The notes below the pieces were generated by a model. It worked only from the letters and a program-made list of their open reading frames with translations. It searched no databases and was not told where the DNA came from. From Mycolicibacter sinensis (GTDB lineage: Bacteria > Actinomycetota > Actinomycetes > Mycobacteriales > Mycobacteriaceae): 64,000 nt of DNA. Positions 1 through 8,558 of this stretch are shown in pieces (position 1 is the first letter of the stretch; the number at the start of each line of letters is the position of its first letter). Made by a program: the position numbers and the translations under genes. The DNA lies in NCBI RefSeq assembly GCF_001667375.1, contig NZ_LZIN01000096.1, forward strand, positions 62,001-126,000, written 5' to 3'.

Positions 1-378
1 TTCGACGACGGCGTGTTCGACGCGGTGACGATCAGCTTTGGGCTGCGCAACGTCGTCGACCATACCGCGGGGCTGCGGGAGATGGCCCGGGTGACCAAAC
101 CCGGTGGGCGACTGGTGGTTTGCGAGTTTTCCACCCCGACCGTCCCGGTGTTCGCCACCGCCTACAAGGAGTACCTGATGCGGGCGCTGCCGGCGGTGGC
201 CCGGGCGGTGTCGTCTAATCCGGAGGCCTACGTCTATCTGGCCGAGTCGATCCGGGCCTGGCCCGACCAGGCCGCGTTGGCCGAGCGGATCGGCGCGGCG
301 GGCTGGTCGGACGTGAGCTGGCGCAACCTCACCGGCGGCATCGTCGCCCTGCACTCGGCCCGCAAGCCCTTGGCCTGA
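1..378 (+). CDS. menG: Demethylmenaquinone methyltransferase MenG/UbiE, C-terminal part
   Basis: This is the last 125 codons of a class I SAM-dependent methyltransferase; the 5' part lies before the window. The visible part has the UbiE-family post-motif 'SFGLRNV', then '[20 protein letters not shown]', and ends in the conserved '[15 protein letters not shown]'. The enzyme C-methylates demethylmenaquinone in the last step of menaquinone synthesis. The order of following genes matches M. tuberculosis Rv0558-Rv0566c, where Rv0558 is menG (annotated menH/ubiE). The open frame runs from base 1 to a TGA at 376-378. Confidence 0.93.
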   Translation, partial: FDDGVFDAVTISFGLRNVVDHTAGLREMARVTKPGGRLVVCEFSTPTVPVFATAYKEYLMRALPAVARAVSSNPEAYVYLAESIRAWPDQAALAERIGAAGWSDVSWRNLTGGIVALHSARKPLA

Positions 379-384
379 CGGCGA

Positions 385-828
385 TCAGTCCGCCACCGGG
401 TCGAACCGGAAGACGGCGCAGCGGCCGGCGAGCGCTTCGATCTCCTCAGGGGTGCCGTGCGGTGCCAGGCCGGTGCGCTTCATGAACCCCACCCCGACCG
501 GCACCTCGGAGTGAAATGCCCGCAGCACCGGCCGCGCCTCGTCGGCGGGCAGTTCCACGATCTGCACGGTTCGCGATCTGCGCCCACGGGTCAACGTTCC
601 CACCCGCGCGGCGCGGGCATTGCTCGCCCAGTCGGCACCGGGAAACGCCACACCGTGCACGCTGCCATTGACTGTGAACGGCGTCATCGGCGTACTGCGG
701 GGTTGGCCTGACTTGCGGCCGGGCACCGTCAACACGCTGACGGGTCCCGCGGTGATGCCGAGCTTCTGGATCGTCATCATGACCTTGTTCATCGGCTTGA
801 GCCAGCCGGGGAGACTCGCAGTGCTCAT
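385..828 (-). CDS. DDN-type deazaflavin (F420)-dependent nitroreductase family protein
   Basis: A 147-residue protein of the nitroreductase/deazaflavin-dependent oxidoreductase (split beta-barrel FDOR-A) family. The marker is 'VLTVPGRKSGQPRSTPM' at about residues 34-50, followed by a hydrophobic core strand and 'WASNARAA'. Members bind reduced F420 and reduce quinones or other substrates; Ddn, which activates pretomanid, is the best known. It converges on menG with a 6-bp gap and lies 7 bp after the methyltransferase at 836-1513, so the two probably share a transcript. A quinone-related role would fit the menaquinone neighbourhood, but that is inference. Confidence 0.85.
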   Translation of the reverse strand: MSTASLPGWLKPMNKVMMTIQKLGITAGPVSVLTVPGRKSGQPRSTPMTPFTVNGSVHGVAFPGADWASNARAARVGTLTRGRRSRTVQIVELPADEARPVLRAFHSEVPVGVGFMKRTGLAPHGTPEEIEALAGRCAVFRFDPVAD

Positions 829-835
829 GGCGATC

Positions 836-1557
<722 letters not shown>

Positions 1558-1573
1558 TACCACCGGGGACCGG

Positions 1574-2794
1574 CTAAGCGAACGGAGGCCGACGGTCGAT
1601 CAGCCGCGATAGCCGCCCTCCGCCCCGCCAGGCCCGCGCCACCAGGTCGGCGTCGTCGTCGGTGACCAGATTGGCCATCACCCGCACCGCCACCCGCATC
1701 AGCGTCGTCGAGCGCATCGCCACCGGGCCGGTGGCCGGCAGGAACTTCGGGAACGTCAGCAGCAGCGCCAGCCGGCGCGCCACCGAGAACCCGCGGGCGT
1801 AGCGGGCGGCCAGCAACTCCGGCCAGGCGTGGGTGAGGTCGCCGCAGTCCAACATCTCGGCGGCCAGCAGTCCGGTCTCCAGGCCGTAGTCGATGCCTTC
1901 GCCGTTGAGCGGGTTGACGCAGGCCGCGGCGTCGCCGATCAGCATCCAGTTCGGCCCGGCCACCCCGGAGACTGCGCCGCCCATCGGCAGCAGCGCGCTA
2001 GCCGGGGCCCGCACCGGACCCTCGAAACCCCATTCGTCGCGGCGCAGGTCGGCGTAGTAGGACATCAACGGCCGCAGCGCCACGTCGGCGGGCCGCTTGA
2101 CGGTGGCCAGCGCGCCGACGCCGATGTTCACCTCGCCATTGCCCAGCGGGAAGATCCACCCGTAACCCGGCAGCACCGCACCGTCGGGCGAGCGCAGTTC
2201 CAGGTGCGAGGTCAGCCACGGTTCGTCGCTGCGCGGTGAGGCCAGATATCCGCGGGCGGCCACCCCGTACACCGTCTCCTGATGCCATTGGCGGCCCAGT
2301 GCCCGGCCCAGCGTGGAGCGGGCGCCGTCGGCGACGATCAGCTGCCGGCAGGCGACCTCGGTGCCGTCGGCGAGCGCCACCGCACGCACCCGTCCCGACG
2401 AGTCGTGATGGACGCCGACGGCCTTGACGCCCAACCGCATCCGGGCCCCGGACTCCTCGGCGACCTTGCGGATCCGTTCGTCGAGTTCGGTGCGCGGCGC
2501 GGCGCTGCCGGTCGACGGGAACGACGGGCCGGGCCAGTCCACCTGCACCTCGCCGCCGAAGCCGGCCATCCGCAGGCCGCGGTGCCGGATGTGGCTGTCG
2601 AGCCACTCGCCGAGCCCCAACAACTCGAGCTGCTCGACGGCGCGCGGGGTCAGCCCGTCGCCGCAGGGTTTGTCCCGCGGGAAGGCGGCCCTGTCGATCA
2701 CCAGCACGTCGCGACCCGCCCGGGCGGCCCAGGCGGGCGCCGCCGACCCCGCCGGTCCAGCCCCGACCACCACCACATCACCCTGCGAACTCAC
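1574..2794 (-). CDS. menJ: Menaquinone reductase MenJ (geranylgeranyl reductase family FAD protein)
   Basis: A 406-residue flavoprotein. The FAD Rossmann motif 'VVVVGAGPAGSAAPAWAARAG' begins at residue 7, 'PRDKPCGDGLTPRAVEQL' is the geranylgeranyl-reductase family signature, and 'LIGDAAACVNPLNGEGI' is the second FAD motif. In mycobacteria MenJ saturates the beta-isoprene unit of menaquinone-9. The frame is open much further upstream, but family length and the FAD motif fix the start at the GTG at 2792-2794; longer versions would run antisense across grcC1. It is divergent from grcC1 with only 21 bp between the two start codons. Confidence 0.92.
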   Translation of the reverse strand: MSSQGDVVVVGAGPAGSAAPAWAARAGRDVLVIDRAAFPRDKPCGDGLTPRAVEQLELLGLGEWLDSHIRHRGLRMAGFGGEVQVDWPGPSFPSTGSAAPRTELDERIRKVAEESGARMRLGVKAVGVHHDSSGRVRAVALADGTEVACRQLIVADGARSTLGRALGRQWHQETVYGVAARGYLASPRSDEPWLTSHLELRSPDGAVLPGYGWIFPLGNGEVNIGVGALATVKRPADVALRPLMSYYADLRRDEWGFEGPVRAPASALLPMGGAVSGVAGPNWMLIGDAAACVNPLNGEGIDYGLETGLLAAEMLDCGDLTHAWPELLAARYARGFSVARRLALLLTFPKFLPATGPVAMRSTTLMRVAVRVMANLVTDDDADLVARAWRGGGRLSRLIDRRPPFA

Positions 2795-2815
2795 ACTGAC
2801 CAGTATGTTGGAGCC

Positions 2816-3832
2816 GTGAGGACACCGGCGAGTGTGGTGGCGGGGCTGGATTTCGGGGGCTTGGGCGACCCGGCGTTCGCGGGCAATGTCCGCGACGGGG
2901 TGGCCCGCATCGAAGAGCTGATGGACACCGAGTTGCGCGGCGGCGACGCGCTGATGACCGAAGCCGTCACCCACCTGTTCGACGCCGGGGGCAAGCGCTT
3001 CCGTCCGTTGTTCACGGTGCTGTCCGCACAGCTCGGCCCGGAGCCCGACGCCTGGCAGGTGACGGTGGCCGGAGCGGTGATCGAGCTGGTGCACCTGGCC
3101 ACGCTGTACCACGACGACGTGATGGACGAGGCGCAGATCCGCCGCGGAGCGCCCAGCGCCAACGCGCGATGGGGCAACAACATCGCGATCCTGGCCGGGG
3201 ACTACCTGTTCGCGACGGCGTCGCGGTTGGTGTCGCGGCTGGGACCGGAGGCGGTGCGGATCATTGCCGAGACCTTCGCCCAGCTGGTGACCGGCCAGAT
3301 GCGCGAGACCCGCGGTGCCGCCGACGGGGTGGACTCTATCGAGCACTACCTGAAGGTGGTCTACGAGAAGACGGCCTGTCTGATCTCGGCGTCCGGTCGG
3401 TTCGGTGCGACGTTCTCCGGCGCCGACGACGATCAGATCGAGCGGCTGGCCCGCCTCGGCGGCATCGTGGGCACCGCGTTCCAGATCTCCGACGACATCA
3501 TCGATATCGATTCCGACCCCGAAGAGTCCGGCAAACTGCCCGGCACCGATCTGCGCGAAGGGGTGCACACCCTGCCGGTGCTCTACGCGCTGCAGGACAG
3601 CGGCGCGGACGCCGAGCGGCTGCGGGTGCTGCTGTCCGGCCCGGTCACCGACGACGCGGCGCTGGCCGAGGCGTTGGGGCTGCTGCGCGCGTCGCCGGGC
3701 ATGGCGCGGGCGAAGGAGACGGTGGCCGACTACGCCGCGCAGGCCCGTGCCGAGCTGGCCGCGCTGCCCGACGGCGTCGGCCGGGCGGCGCTGGCCGGAC
3801 TGGTCGACTACACCATCCACCGCCACGGCTGA
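2816..3832 (+). CDS. grcC1: Polyprenyl diphosphate synthase GrcC1
   Basis: A 338-residue trans-isoprenyl diphosphate synthase. It carries the first aspartate-rich motif 'YHDDVMDEAQIRRG' (about residues 100-113), 'GKRFRPL' upstream, and the second motif 'FQISDDIIDIDSDP'. Residues in front of the first motif set chain length, so this is probably the long-chain (heptaprenyl-type) synthase of menaquinone tail synthesis. The GTG start at 2816 gives a length close to M. tuberculosis GrcC1 (335 aa). No Shine-Dalgarno sequence is obvious; the transcript is probably leaderless. Confidence 0.92.
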   Translation: MRTPASVVAGLDFGGLGDPAFAGNVRDGVARIEELMDTELRGGDALMTEAVTHLFDAGGKRFRPLFTVLSAQLGPEPDAWQVTVAGAVIELVHLATLYHDDVMDEAQIRRGAPSANARWGNNIAILAGDYLFATASRLVSRLGPEAVRIIAETFAQLVTGQMRETRGAADGVDSIEHYLKVVYEKTACLISASGRFGATFSGADDDQIERLARLGGIVGTAFQISDDIIDIDSDPEESGKLPGTDLREGVHTLPVLYALQDSGADAERLRVLLSGPVTDDAALAEALGLLRASPGMARAKETVADYAAQARAELAALPDGVGRAALAGLVDYTIHRHG

Positions 3833-3901
3833 TCACCATGCGGAACCCCCGTTGTGCCCGCGGCGTTGAATGAGCAAGACCGCGGTTGAAGGAGGAAGTC
3901 G

Positions 3902-4750
3902 ATGACCTGGCACCCGCATCGCAACACGGCGAAGACATTTTTCTTGTTGCTCGCCATGTCGGGGCTGATCGTCCTGGTCGGTCGAGCATTCGGGCCCGGG
4001 ATGATGTGGGTCGCGGTGCTGTTCGCCGTGGCGATGAACGCCTACACCTACTTCAACAGCGACAAGTTGGCGCTGCGGGCGATGCGGGCCCAGCCGGTCA
4101 CCGAGGTTCAGGCGCCGGAGATCTACCGGATCGTGCGCGAGCTGGCCACCTCGGCCCACCAGCCGATGCCCCGGTTGTATGTCAGCGACACCAACGCCCC
4201 CAACGCATTTGCCACCGGCCGCAGCCCCCGCCACGCGGCGGTGTGCTGCACCAGCGGGATCCTGCGGCTGCTCAACGAGCGCGAGCTGCGCGCGGTGTTG
4301 GGCCACGAACTGTCGCACGTCTACAACCGCGACATCTTGATCTCCTGCGTGGCCGGCGCCCTGGCGTCAGTGATCACCGGGTTGGCCAACATGGCGATGT
4401 TCATGGGCAACCGCCGCGACGGCAATCCGCTGGCGATGCTGCTGGTCGCGTTGGTGGGGCCGCTGGCGGCGTCGGTGGTGCGGCTGGCGGTGTCGCGGTC
4501 GCGGGAGTATCAGGCCGACCAGTCCGGTGCGGTGCTGACGGGTGACCCGCTGGCGCTGGCGTCGGCGCTGCGCAAGATCTCCGACGGGGTGCAGGCCGCC
4601 CCGCTGCCGCCCGAGCCGGAGCTGGCCAGCCAGTCGCATCTGATGATCGCCAACCCGTTCCGCGTCGGGGAGAAGGTCGGGCAGCTGTTCTCCACCCACC
4701 CGCCGATGGCCGAGCGGATTCGCCGGCTCGAGGAGATGGCCCGGGGATAG
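3902..4750 (+). CDS. htpX: Zinc metalloprotease HtpX
   Basis: A 282-residue M48B integral-membrane protease. Two N-terminal membrane segments (about residues 12-30 and 32-50) precede the zinc motif HELSH within '[15 protein letters not shown]', and two more hydrophobic stretches follow. The third zinc ligand is the glutamate of '[11 protein letters not shown]'. HtpX degrades misfolded membrane proteins on the cytosolic face. A strong Shine-Dalgarno AAGGAGG (3889-3895) sits 6 bp before the ATG. It follows grcC1 as in M. tuberculosis. Confidence 0.95.
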   Translation: MTWHPHRNTAKTFFLLLAMSGLIVLVGRAFGPGMMWVAVLFAVAMNAYTYFNSDKLALRAMRAQPVTEVQAPEIYRIVRELATSAHQPMPRLYVSDTNAPNAFATGRSPRHAAVCCTSGILRLLNERELRAVLGHELSHVYNRDILISCVAGALASVITGLANMAMFMGNRRDGNPLAMLLVALVGPLAASVVRLAVSRSREYQADQSGAVLTGDPLALASALRKISDGVQAAPLPPEPELASQSHLMIANPFRVGEKVGQLFSTHPPMAERIRRLEEMARG

Positions 4751-4849
4751 TTCTCCCCAGCCGCCTGCCGCCCACGCCACTTTGGCCCCGGCTTCCCCAC
4801 CCGTCACTTCCGCACCCGCCCCTGGGGATAGACGTCTTCTCGAATCGGA

Positions 4850-4863
4850 TAGCGCATGCGCTA
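4850..4863. promoter_or_regulatory. Perfect 14-bp palindrome upstream of hicB-like gene
   Basis: TAGCGCATGCGCTA is a perfect 14-bp palindrome ending 9 bp before the ATG of the HicB-like gene. HicB antitoxins carry a C-terminal DNA-binding domain and repress their own promoters, so this is a plausible autoregulatory operator. Confidence 0.45.
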
Positions 4864-4872
4864 CTACCGGCC

Positions 4873-5211
4873 ATGAACCATTACACCTACCGGGCCGAAT
4901 GGTCGCGTGAGCACGACGAGTACGTCGGGCGCTGCCTCGAACTGCCGTTCCTGAAGCATTGGGCACCGACCCTGCGCGATGCCATCGCCGGCGTCGAGAA
5001 GGCTGTCGACGAACACCTGGCCGAGCGGGAAGGCGACGACGTACCTGCTCCGATCACCGAGCGGAAGTTCAGCGGCAACTTCCTGGTCCGGACATCACCG
5101 GCGCTGCATGCGCGGCTCGCCGTCGAGGCCGCTGACCAGAACGTGTCGATGAATCAGTGGGTGGTCCAGAAGCTCGCCGACCGCCCGCCGAGCAGCCTGC
5201 TGGACTGGTGA
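4873..5211 (+). CDS. HicB-family antitoxin-like protein, no HicA partner seen
   Basis: A 112-residue protein with the HicB N-terminal fold ('YTYRAEWSREHDEYVGRCLELP', then 'TLRDAIAGVEKAVDEHL') and a C-terminal ribbon-helix-helix segment 'FLVRTSPALHARLAVEAADQNVSMNQWVVQKLA'. HicB proteins neutralise the HicA mRNA interferase and repress their own operon. No HicA-like small dsRBD gene is present in the 122 bp upstream or 85 bp downstream. It is therefore an orphan HicB, perhaps a plain regulator. Confidence 0.8.
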   Translation: MNHYTYRAEWSREHDEYVGRCLELPFLKHWAPTLRDAIAGVEKAVDEHLAEREGDDVPAPITERKFSGNFLVRTSPALHARLAVEAADQNVSMNQWVVQKLADRPPSSLLDW

Positions 5212-5296
5212 TACCGCCGGCGCTATCCGATTTGAACTCATCACACCCCTCCTCTGGGGGTGCCAAAGTGACGCCTGTGACGGCAGCGCCCCGGGT

Positions 5297-6322
5297 TCAG
5301 AACCCGCTGCCCTCCACCTCGTGCCCGGGCGCCTCGGCGATCAGCCCACGGTAGGCCTGCTCGACGGTCGAGCCGTGGTTGATCACGCCGTCGACCTCGC
5401 GGGCAATCGGCATGTTCAGCCCGTACTGCGCGGCGAACTTCATGATCACGCTGGCGGCCCGCACGCCCTCGGCGACCTGGTTCATCGACGCGATGATCTC
5501 GTCGATCGACTTGCCCGTCCCCAGCTGTTCGCCGACGAACCGGTTGCGGCTGCGCTGGCTGGTGCAGGTGACGATCAGATCGCCCATGCCGGCCAAGCCG
5601 GCGAAAGTGTCGCGGGCGCCGCCCATCGCTTCGCCCAGCTTGGACATCTCCCGCACCGAACGCGACATCACCATGGCCCGGGTGTTCTCGCCGATCCCCA
5701 GCGAGTAACCCATCCCCACCGCAATCGCGTAGACGTTCTTGAGCGCCCCGGCCATCTCGACCCCGGTCACGTCGTCGCTGGTGTAGACCCGGAACCGCTT
5801 GGTGCGAAAAAGCAGGGCCAACTGGGCCGCCAGATGCTGGTCGGGCATCGCCAGCACCGCCGCGGCCGCATAACCCTCGGCGACTTCGCGGGCGATGTTC
5901 GGCCCGGCCAGGATGCCGGCCGGATGCCCGGGCAGCACCTCGTCGACGATCTGCGACATCCGCATGTTGGTGCCCTGCTCCAGGCCTTTGACCAGGGACA
6001 CCACCGGCACCCACGGCCGTAGCTCGTTGGCGAGCTCGGTGAGCACGCCACGGAACCCGTGCGACGGCACGGCCATCACCACGACGTCGGCGCTCCGGGC
6101 GGCCTCGGCGAAATCGGTGGTGGCCCGCAGGGTTTCGCTGAGCACTACGTCGTCGCCCAGGTAGCGGCTATTGCGCTGGTTGTCGTTGATGTCGGCGGCG
6201 GTCGATTCCGATCGCACCCATTGCAGCGTCGGGGCGCGCCGCGAGCAGATCGACGCCACCGTGGTGCCGAATGATCCGCCGCCGAGCACGACGACTCTGG
6301 GTGTACGAGTAGCAGCTGCCAT
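5297..6322 (-). CDS. gpsA: Glycerol-3-phosphate dehydrogenase [NAD(P)+]
   Basis: A 341-residue NAD(P)-dependent dehydrogenase that makes sn-glycerol 3-phosphate for phospholipid synthesis. The N-terminal 'VVVLGGGSFGTTVASICSRR' is the dinucleotide-binding GxGxxG loop. 'GPNIAREVAEGYAAA', the catalytic lysine in 'GALKNVYAIAVGMGYSLGIGEN' and 'GLAGMGDLIVTC' are the GpsA signatures. The ATG at 6320-6322 gives the same length as M. tuberculosis GpdA1 (341 aa); the upstream in-frame extension is Arg/Pro-rich non-protein-like sequence. Confidence 0.95.
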   Translation of the reverse strand: MAAATRTPRVVVLGGGSFGTTVASICSRRAPTLQWVRSESTAADINDNQRNSRYLGDDVVLSETLRATTDFAEAARSADVVVMAVPSHGFRGVLTELANELRPWVPVVSLVKGLEQGTNMRMSQIVDEVLPGHPAGILAGPNIAREVAEGYAAAAVLAMPDQHLAAQLALLFRTKRFRVYTSDDVTGVEMAGALKNVYAIAVGMGYSLGIGENTRAMVMSRSVREMSKLGEAMGGARDTFAGLAGMGDLIVTCTSQRSRNRFVGEQLGTGKSIDEIIASMNQVAEGVRAASVIMKFAAQYGLNMPIAREVDGVINHGSTVEQAYRGLIAEAPGHEVEGSGF

Positions 6323-6377
6323 GTTCGTCAGCGTATTGCCGTCGCTGCCGTCATACCGGCAGTTGACGAAGTCGGTC

Positions 6378-7871
6378 CTACCCGGCCAGCGGTATCGGCT
6401 CGCCGGCCCGGCCGAACACCATCGACTCCTCGATCCGGTCGAAGCGGTAGTCCAGCGCGTCCGCGAAGTAGTTCTGCCGCACGTTCCAGGGCCGCTTGGT
6501 GCCGGACTTGGGCAGCGCGTGCAGTGCCCGCAGCACGTAGCCGGCCTGAATATCCCAGGCCGGCTTCTCGGTGAGCGGCTCGTCGCCACGGTGCGGGTAG
6601 GCGTGGGTGTACCCGCGAGCGGCCATGTGCGACATCAGCTTTGCGGTAGCCCGGGCCGTCATGTCGGCACGCAGCGTCCAGGAGGCGTTGGTGTAGCCAA
6701 CGCACCAGAACAGGTTGGGTATGCCTTCGAGCATGTGCGCCTTGTAGACGAAGCGATCGGTGGGCTTGACCTCGGTGCCGTCCAGGCTGATCCGCACCCC
6801 GCCGAGTGCTTGCAGCTGCAGGCCGGTGGCGGTCACGACGATATCGGCGTCCAGGTGTGTCCCGGACTGCAGCGCGATGCCGGTGGCGTCGAAGTGATCG
6901 ATCCGGTCGGTGACCATGTCGACGCGGCCGGCGCTGATCTCGCCGTAGAGGTCGGCGTCGGGTATCAGGCACAGTCGCTGGTCCCACGGCTGGTACGGCG
7001 GCTTGAAGTGGGTGTCGACGTCGTAGCCCGGCGGCAGGTTCTGCACGGCCGTCCGGCGCAGCATCCACTTCAGGACCGCCGGCGTCTTGCGGGCCAGGAA
7101 CCAGACCACACCCTCGAACAGGGCCATGGTGAACCGGATAATCGGGTGAGCCAGCTTGCGCGGCAACAGCTTTGCGACGGCATCGGTGAAACGACTGTAT
7201 TTGGACGCCGAGATCAGGTAGGTGGGGGTGCGCTGCAGCAGGGTCACGTGGCCGGCCCGCTCGGTCAGCGCCGGAACCAGCGACATCGCCGTGGCGCCGC
7301 TGCCGATCACCACCATCTTCTTGCCGGTGTAGTCCAGGTCCTCGGGCCAGTGCTGCGGGTGCACCACCGTTCCGGTGAACGTCTCGACGCCGGGGAAGTC
7401 CGGGGTGTAGCCGTCGTCGTAGTTGTAGTAGCCCGACCCGAAGAACACGAACCGGCCGCGGTACACCCGTTGCGTGCCGCCCTCATCGGCGGTCACCGTC
7501 CAGGTGTCGGTCGCCGAATCCCAGTCGGCGTCGACGACGTGGTTGTTGAACCGTATGTGGGAGTCGATGCCGCGCTTGCGTGCGGCATCGGTCAGGTAGT
7601 CGCGGATCTCGTCACCGTCGGCCACCCGTTCGCGGCCCGTCCACGGCTCGTACGGCAGGCACAGCGTGAAGATGCTGCTGTCGGAGCGCACTCCCGGGTA
7701 GCGGAACAGATCCCACGTGCCGCCGATGCGCTCGCGCCGCTCCAGGATGACGTAGCGGGTGCCGGGGTTGCGTTCGGTGATGCGGTAGGCCGCGCCGATA
7801 CCGGAGATGCCCGCTCCGATGATTACCACGTCGACGACATCTTCGGTGCTCACGCCCACCAGCGTAGGCAT
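6378..7871 (-). CDS. Flavin-containing (Baeyer-Villiger type) monooxygenase, Rv0565c-like
   Basis: A 497-residue class B flavoprotein monooxygenase. The first FAD motif 'VVIIGAGISGIGAAYRI' is near residue 14, followed by 'GGTWDLFRYPGVRSDS'. The BVMO fingerprint 'FTGTVVHPQHWPE' is near residue 165, and the NADP-binding 'MVVIGSGATAMSLVPAL' follows. Such enzymes insert oxygen next to ketones or S-oxidise thioamides (EthA relatives). The GTG seven codons in (7848-7850, 'VSTEDVVDVV') is an equally plausible start. It is collinear with gpsA, as Rv0565c is with Rv0564c. Confidence 0.88.
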   Translation of the reverse strand: MPTLVGVSTEDVVDVVIIGAGISGIGAAYRITERNPGTRYVILERRERIGGTWDLFRYPGVRSDSSIFTLCLPYEPWTGRERVADGDEIRDYLTDAARKRGIDSHIRFNNHVVDADWDSATDTWTVTADEGGTQRVYRGRFVFFGSGYYNYDDGYTPDFPGVETFTGTVVHPQHWPEDLDYTGKKMVVIGSGATAMSLVPALTERAGHVTLLQRTPTYLISASKYSRFTDAVAKLLPRKLAHPIIRFTMALFEGVVWFLARKTPAVLKWMLRRTAVQNLPPGYDVDTHFKPPYQPWDQRLCLIPDADLYGEISAGRVDMVTDRIDHFDATGIALQSGTHLDADIVVTATGLQLQALGGVRISLDGTEVKPTDRFVYKAHMLEGIPNLFWCVGYTNASWTLRADMTARATAKLMSHMAARGYTHAYPHRGDEPLTEKPAWDIQAGYVLRALHALPKSGTKRPWNVRQNYFADALDYRFDRIEESMVFGRAGEPIPLAG

Positions 7872-7898
7872 CGGGTCGGCGGCGGGCCAAGCTTTGGG

Positions 7899-8390
7899 CT
7901 ACCGGTAGTTGACGAACTGCAGCGCCAGGTCGAGGTCGGCGCCCTTCAGCAGCGAGATGACCGCCTGCAGGTCGTCGCGCTTCTTCGACGACACCCGGAT
8001 CTCGTCGCCCTGGACCTGGGTCTTGACACCTTTGGGACCCTCGTCGCGGATCAGCTTGTTGATCTTCTTGGCGTGCTCGCTGTCGATGCCTTGCTTGAGG
8101 CCGCCACTGACCTTGTAGGTCTTGCCCGAGGCCTGCGGTTCGCCGGCGTCGAACGCCTTCATCGAGATGTCGCGGCGGATCAGCTTCTCCTTGAACACGT
8201 CGACGGCGGCCTTGACGCGCTCCTCGGTGGAGCTGACCAGCTCGATGTTCTCCTCGCCCTTCCAGGCGATGGTGGTGTCGGTGCCACGGAAGTCGAACCG
8301 GGTGGCCAGCTCCTTGGCGGCCTGGTTCAAGGCGTTGTCGACCTCCTGACGGTCGACCTTACTGACGATGTCGAACGATGAGTCGGCCAC
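7899..8390 (-). CDS. yajQ: YajQ-family cyclic-di-GMP-binding protein
   Basis: A 163-residue protein with the two-ferredoxin-fold YajQ sequence: N-terminal '[21 protein letters not shown]', 'TRFDFRGT', and C-terminal '[19 protein letters not shown]' ending in 'LQFVNYR'. YajQ proteins bind nucleotides and nucleic acid, and some bind c-di-GMP. The GTG at 8388-8390 is chosen because AGAGGA precedes it at proper spacing and the length equals M. tuberculosis Rv0566c (163 aa). It lies just upstream of tRNA-Tyr on the opposite strand. Confidence 0.92.
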   Translation of the reverse strand: MADSSFDIVSKVDRQEVDNALNQAAKELATRFDFRGTDTTIAWKGEENIELVSSTEERVKAAVDVFKEKLIRRDISMKAFDAGEPQASGKTYKVSGGLKQGIDSEHAKKINKLIRDEGPKGVKTQVQGDEIRVSSKKRDDLQAVISLLKGADLDLALQFVNYR

Positions 8391-8469
8391 GCGATCTGTC
8401 CTCTCTTGATGATGTGCTGCCCGTTTGTGTTCGGAGTACATCCTCGTTGTAGTCTGCTAGGCGCGATAC

Positions 8470-8552
8470 GGCAGGTTGCCCGAGCGGCCAATGGGAGCGG
8501 ACTGTAAATCCGTCGGCGCAAGCCTACGCAGGTTCGAATCCTGCACCTGCCA
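8470..8552 (+). tRNA. tyrT: tRNA-Tyr (GTA), integration target
   Basis: An 83-nt class II tRNA. Acceptor arm GGCAGGT (8470-8476) pairs with ACCTGCC (8545-8551), the discriminator is A8552, and CCA is not encoded. The anticodon GTA is at 8504-8506 in loop CTGTAAA, followed by a long variable arm (tRNA-Tyr) and the T loop GGTTCGAATCC. From base 8500 onward the gene body belongs to the integrated element, which restores the tRNA 3' half. Confidence 0.95.
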
Positions 8553-8554
8553 CC
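8500..8554. repeat. Left attachment-site core (55 bp)
   Basis: This 55-bp block is identical to 37522-37576. It starts two bases before the tRNA-Tyr anticodon loop T and runs through the 3' end plus CC. After one mismatch the two copies match again for 12 bp (aggtcaggcccc). A core covering the anticodon-to-3' end of a tRNA gene is typical of tyrosine integrases. Confidence 0.93.
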
Positions 8555-8558
8555 CAGG

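Noticed and set aside
2282-2815. Upstream in-frame extension of grcC1
   Set aside because: It runs antisense through menJ; the polyprenyl synthase fold begins after the GTG at 2816.
2795-3826. 340-codon N-terminal extension of the menJ frame antisense to grcC1
   Set aside because: The extension is Arg/Gly/His-rich, lacks domains and covers a well-conserved gene on the other strand; the FAD motif and family length place the start at 2794.
6171-8381. 736-codon plus-strand frame
   Set aside because: It is antisense to gpsA, the monooxygenase and yajQ, all with clear motifs; long antisense frames are normal at this GC content.
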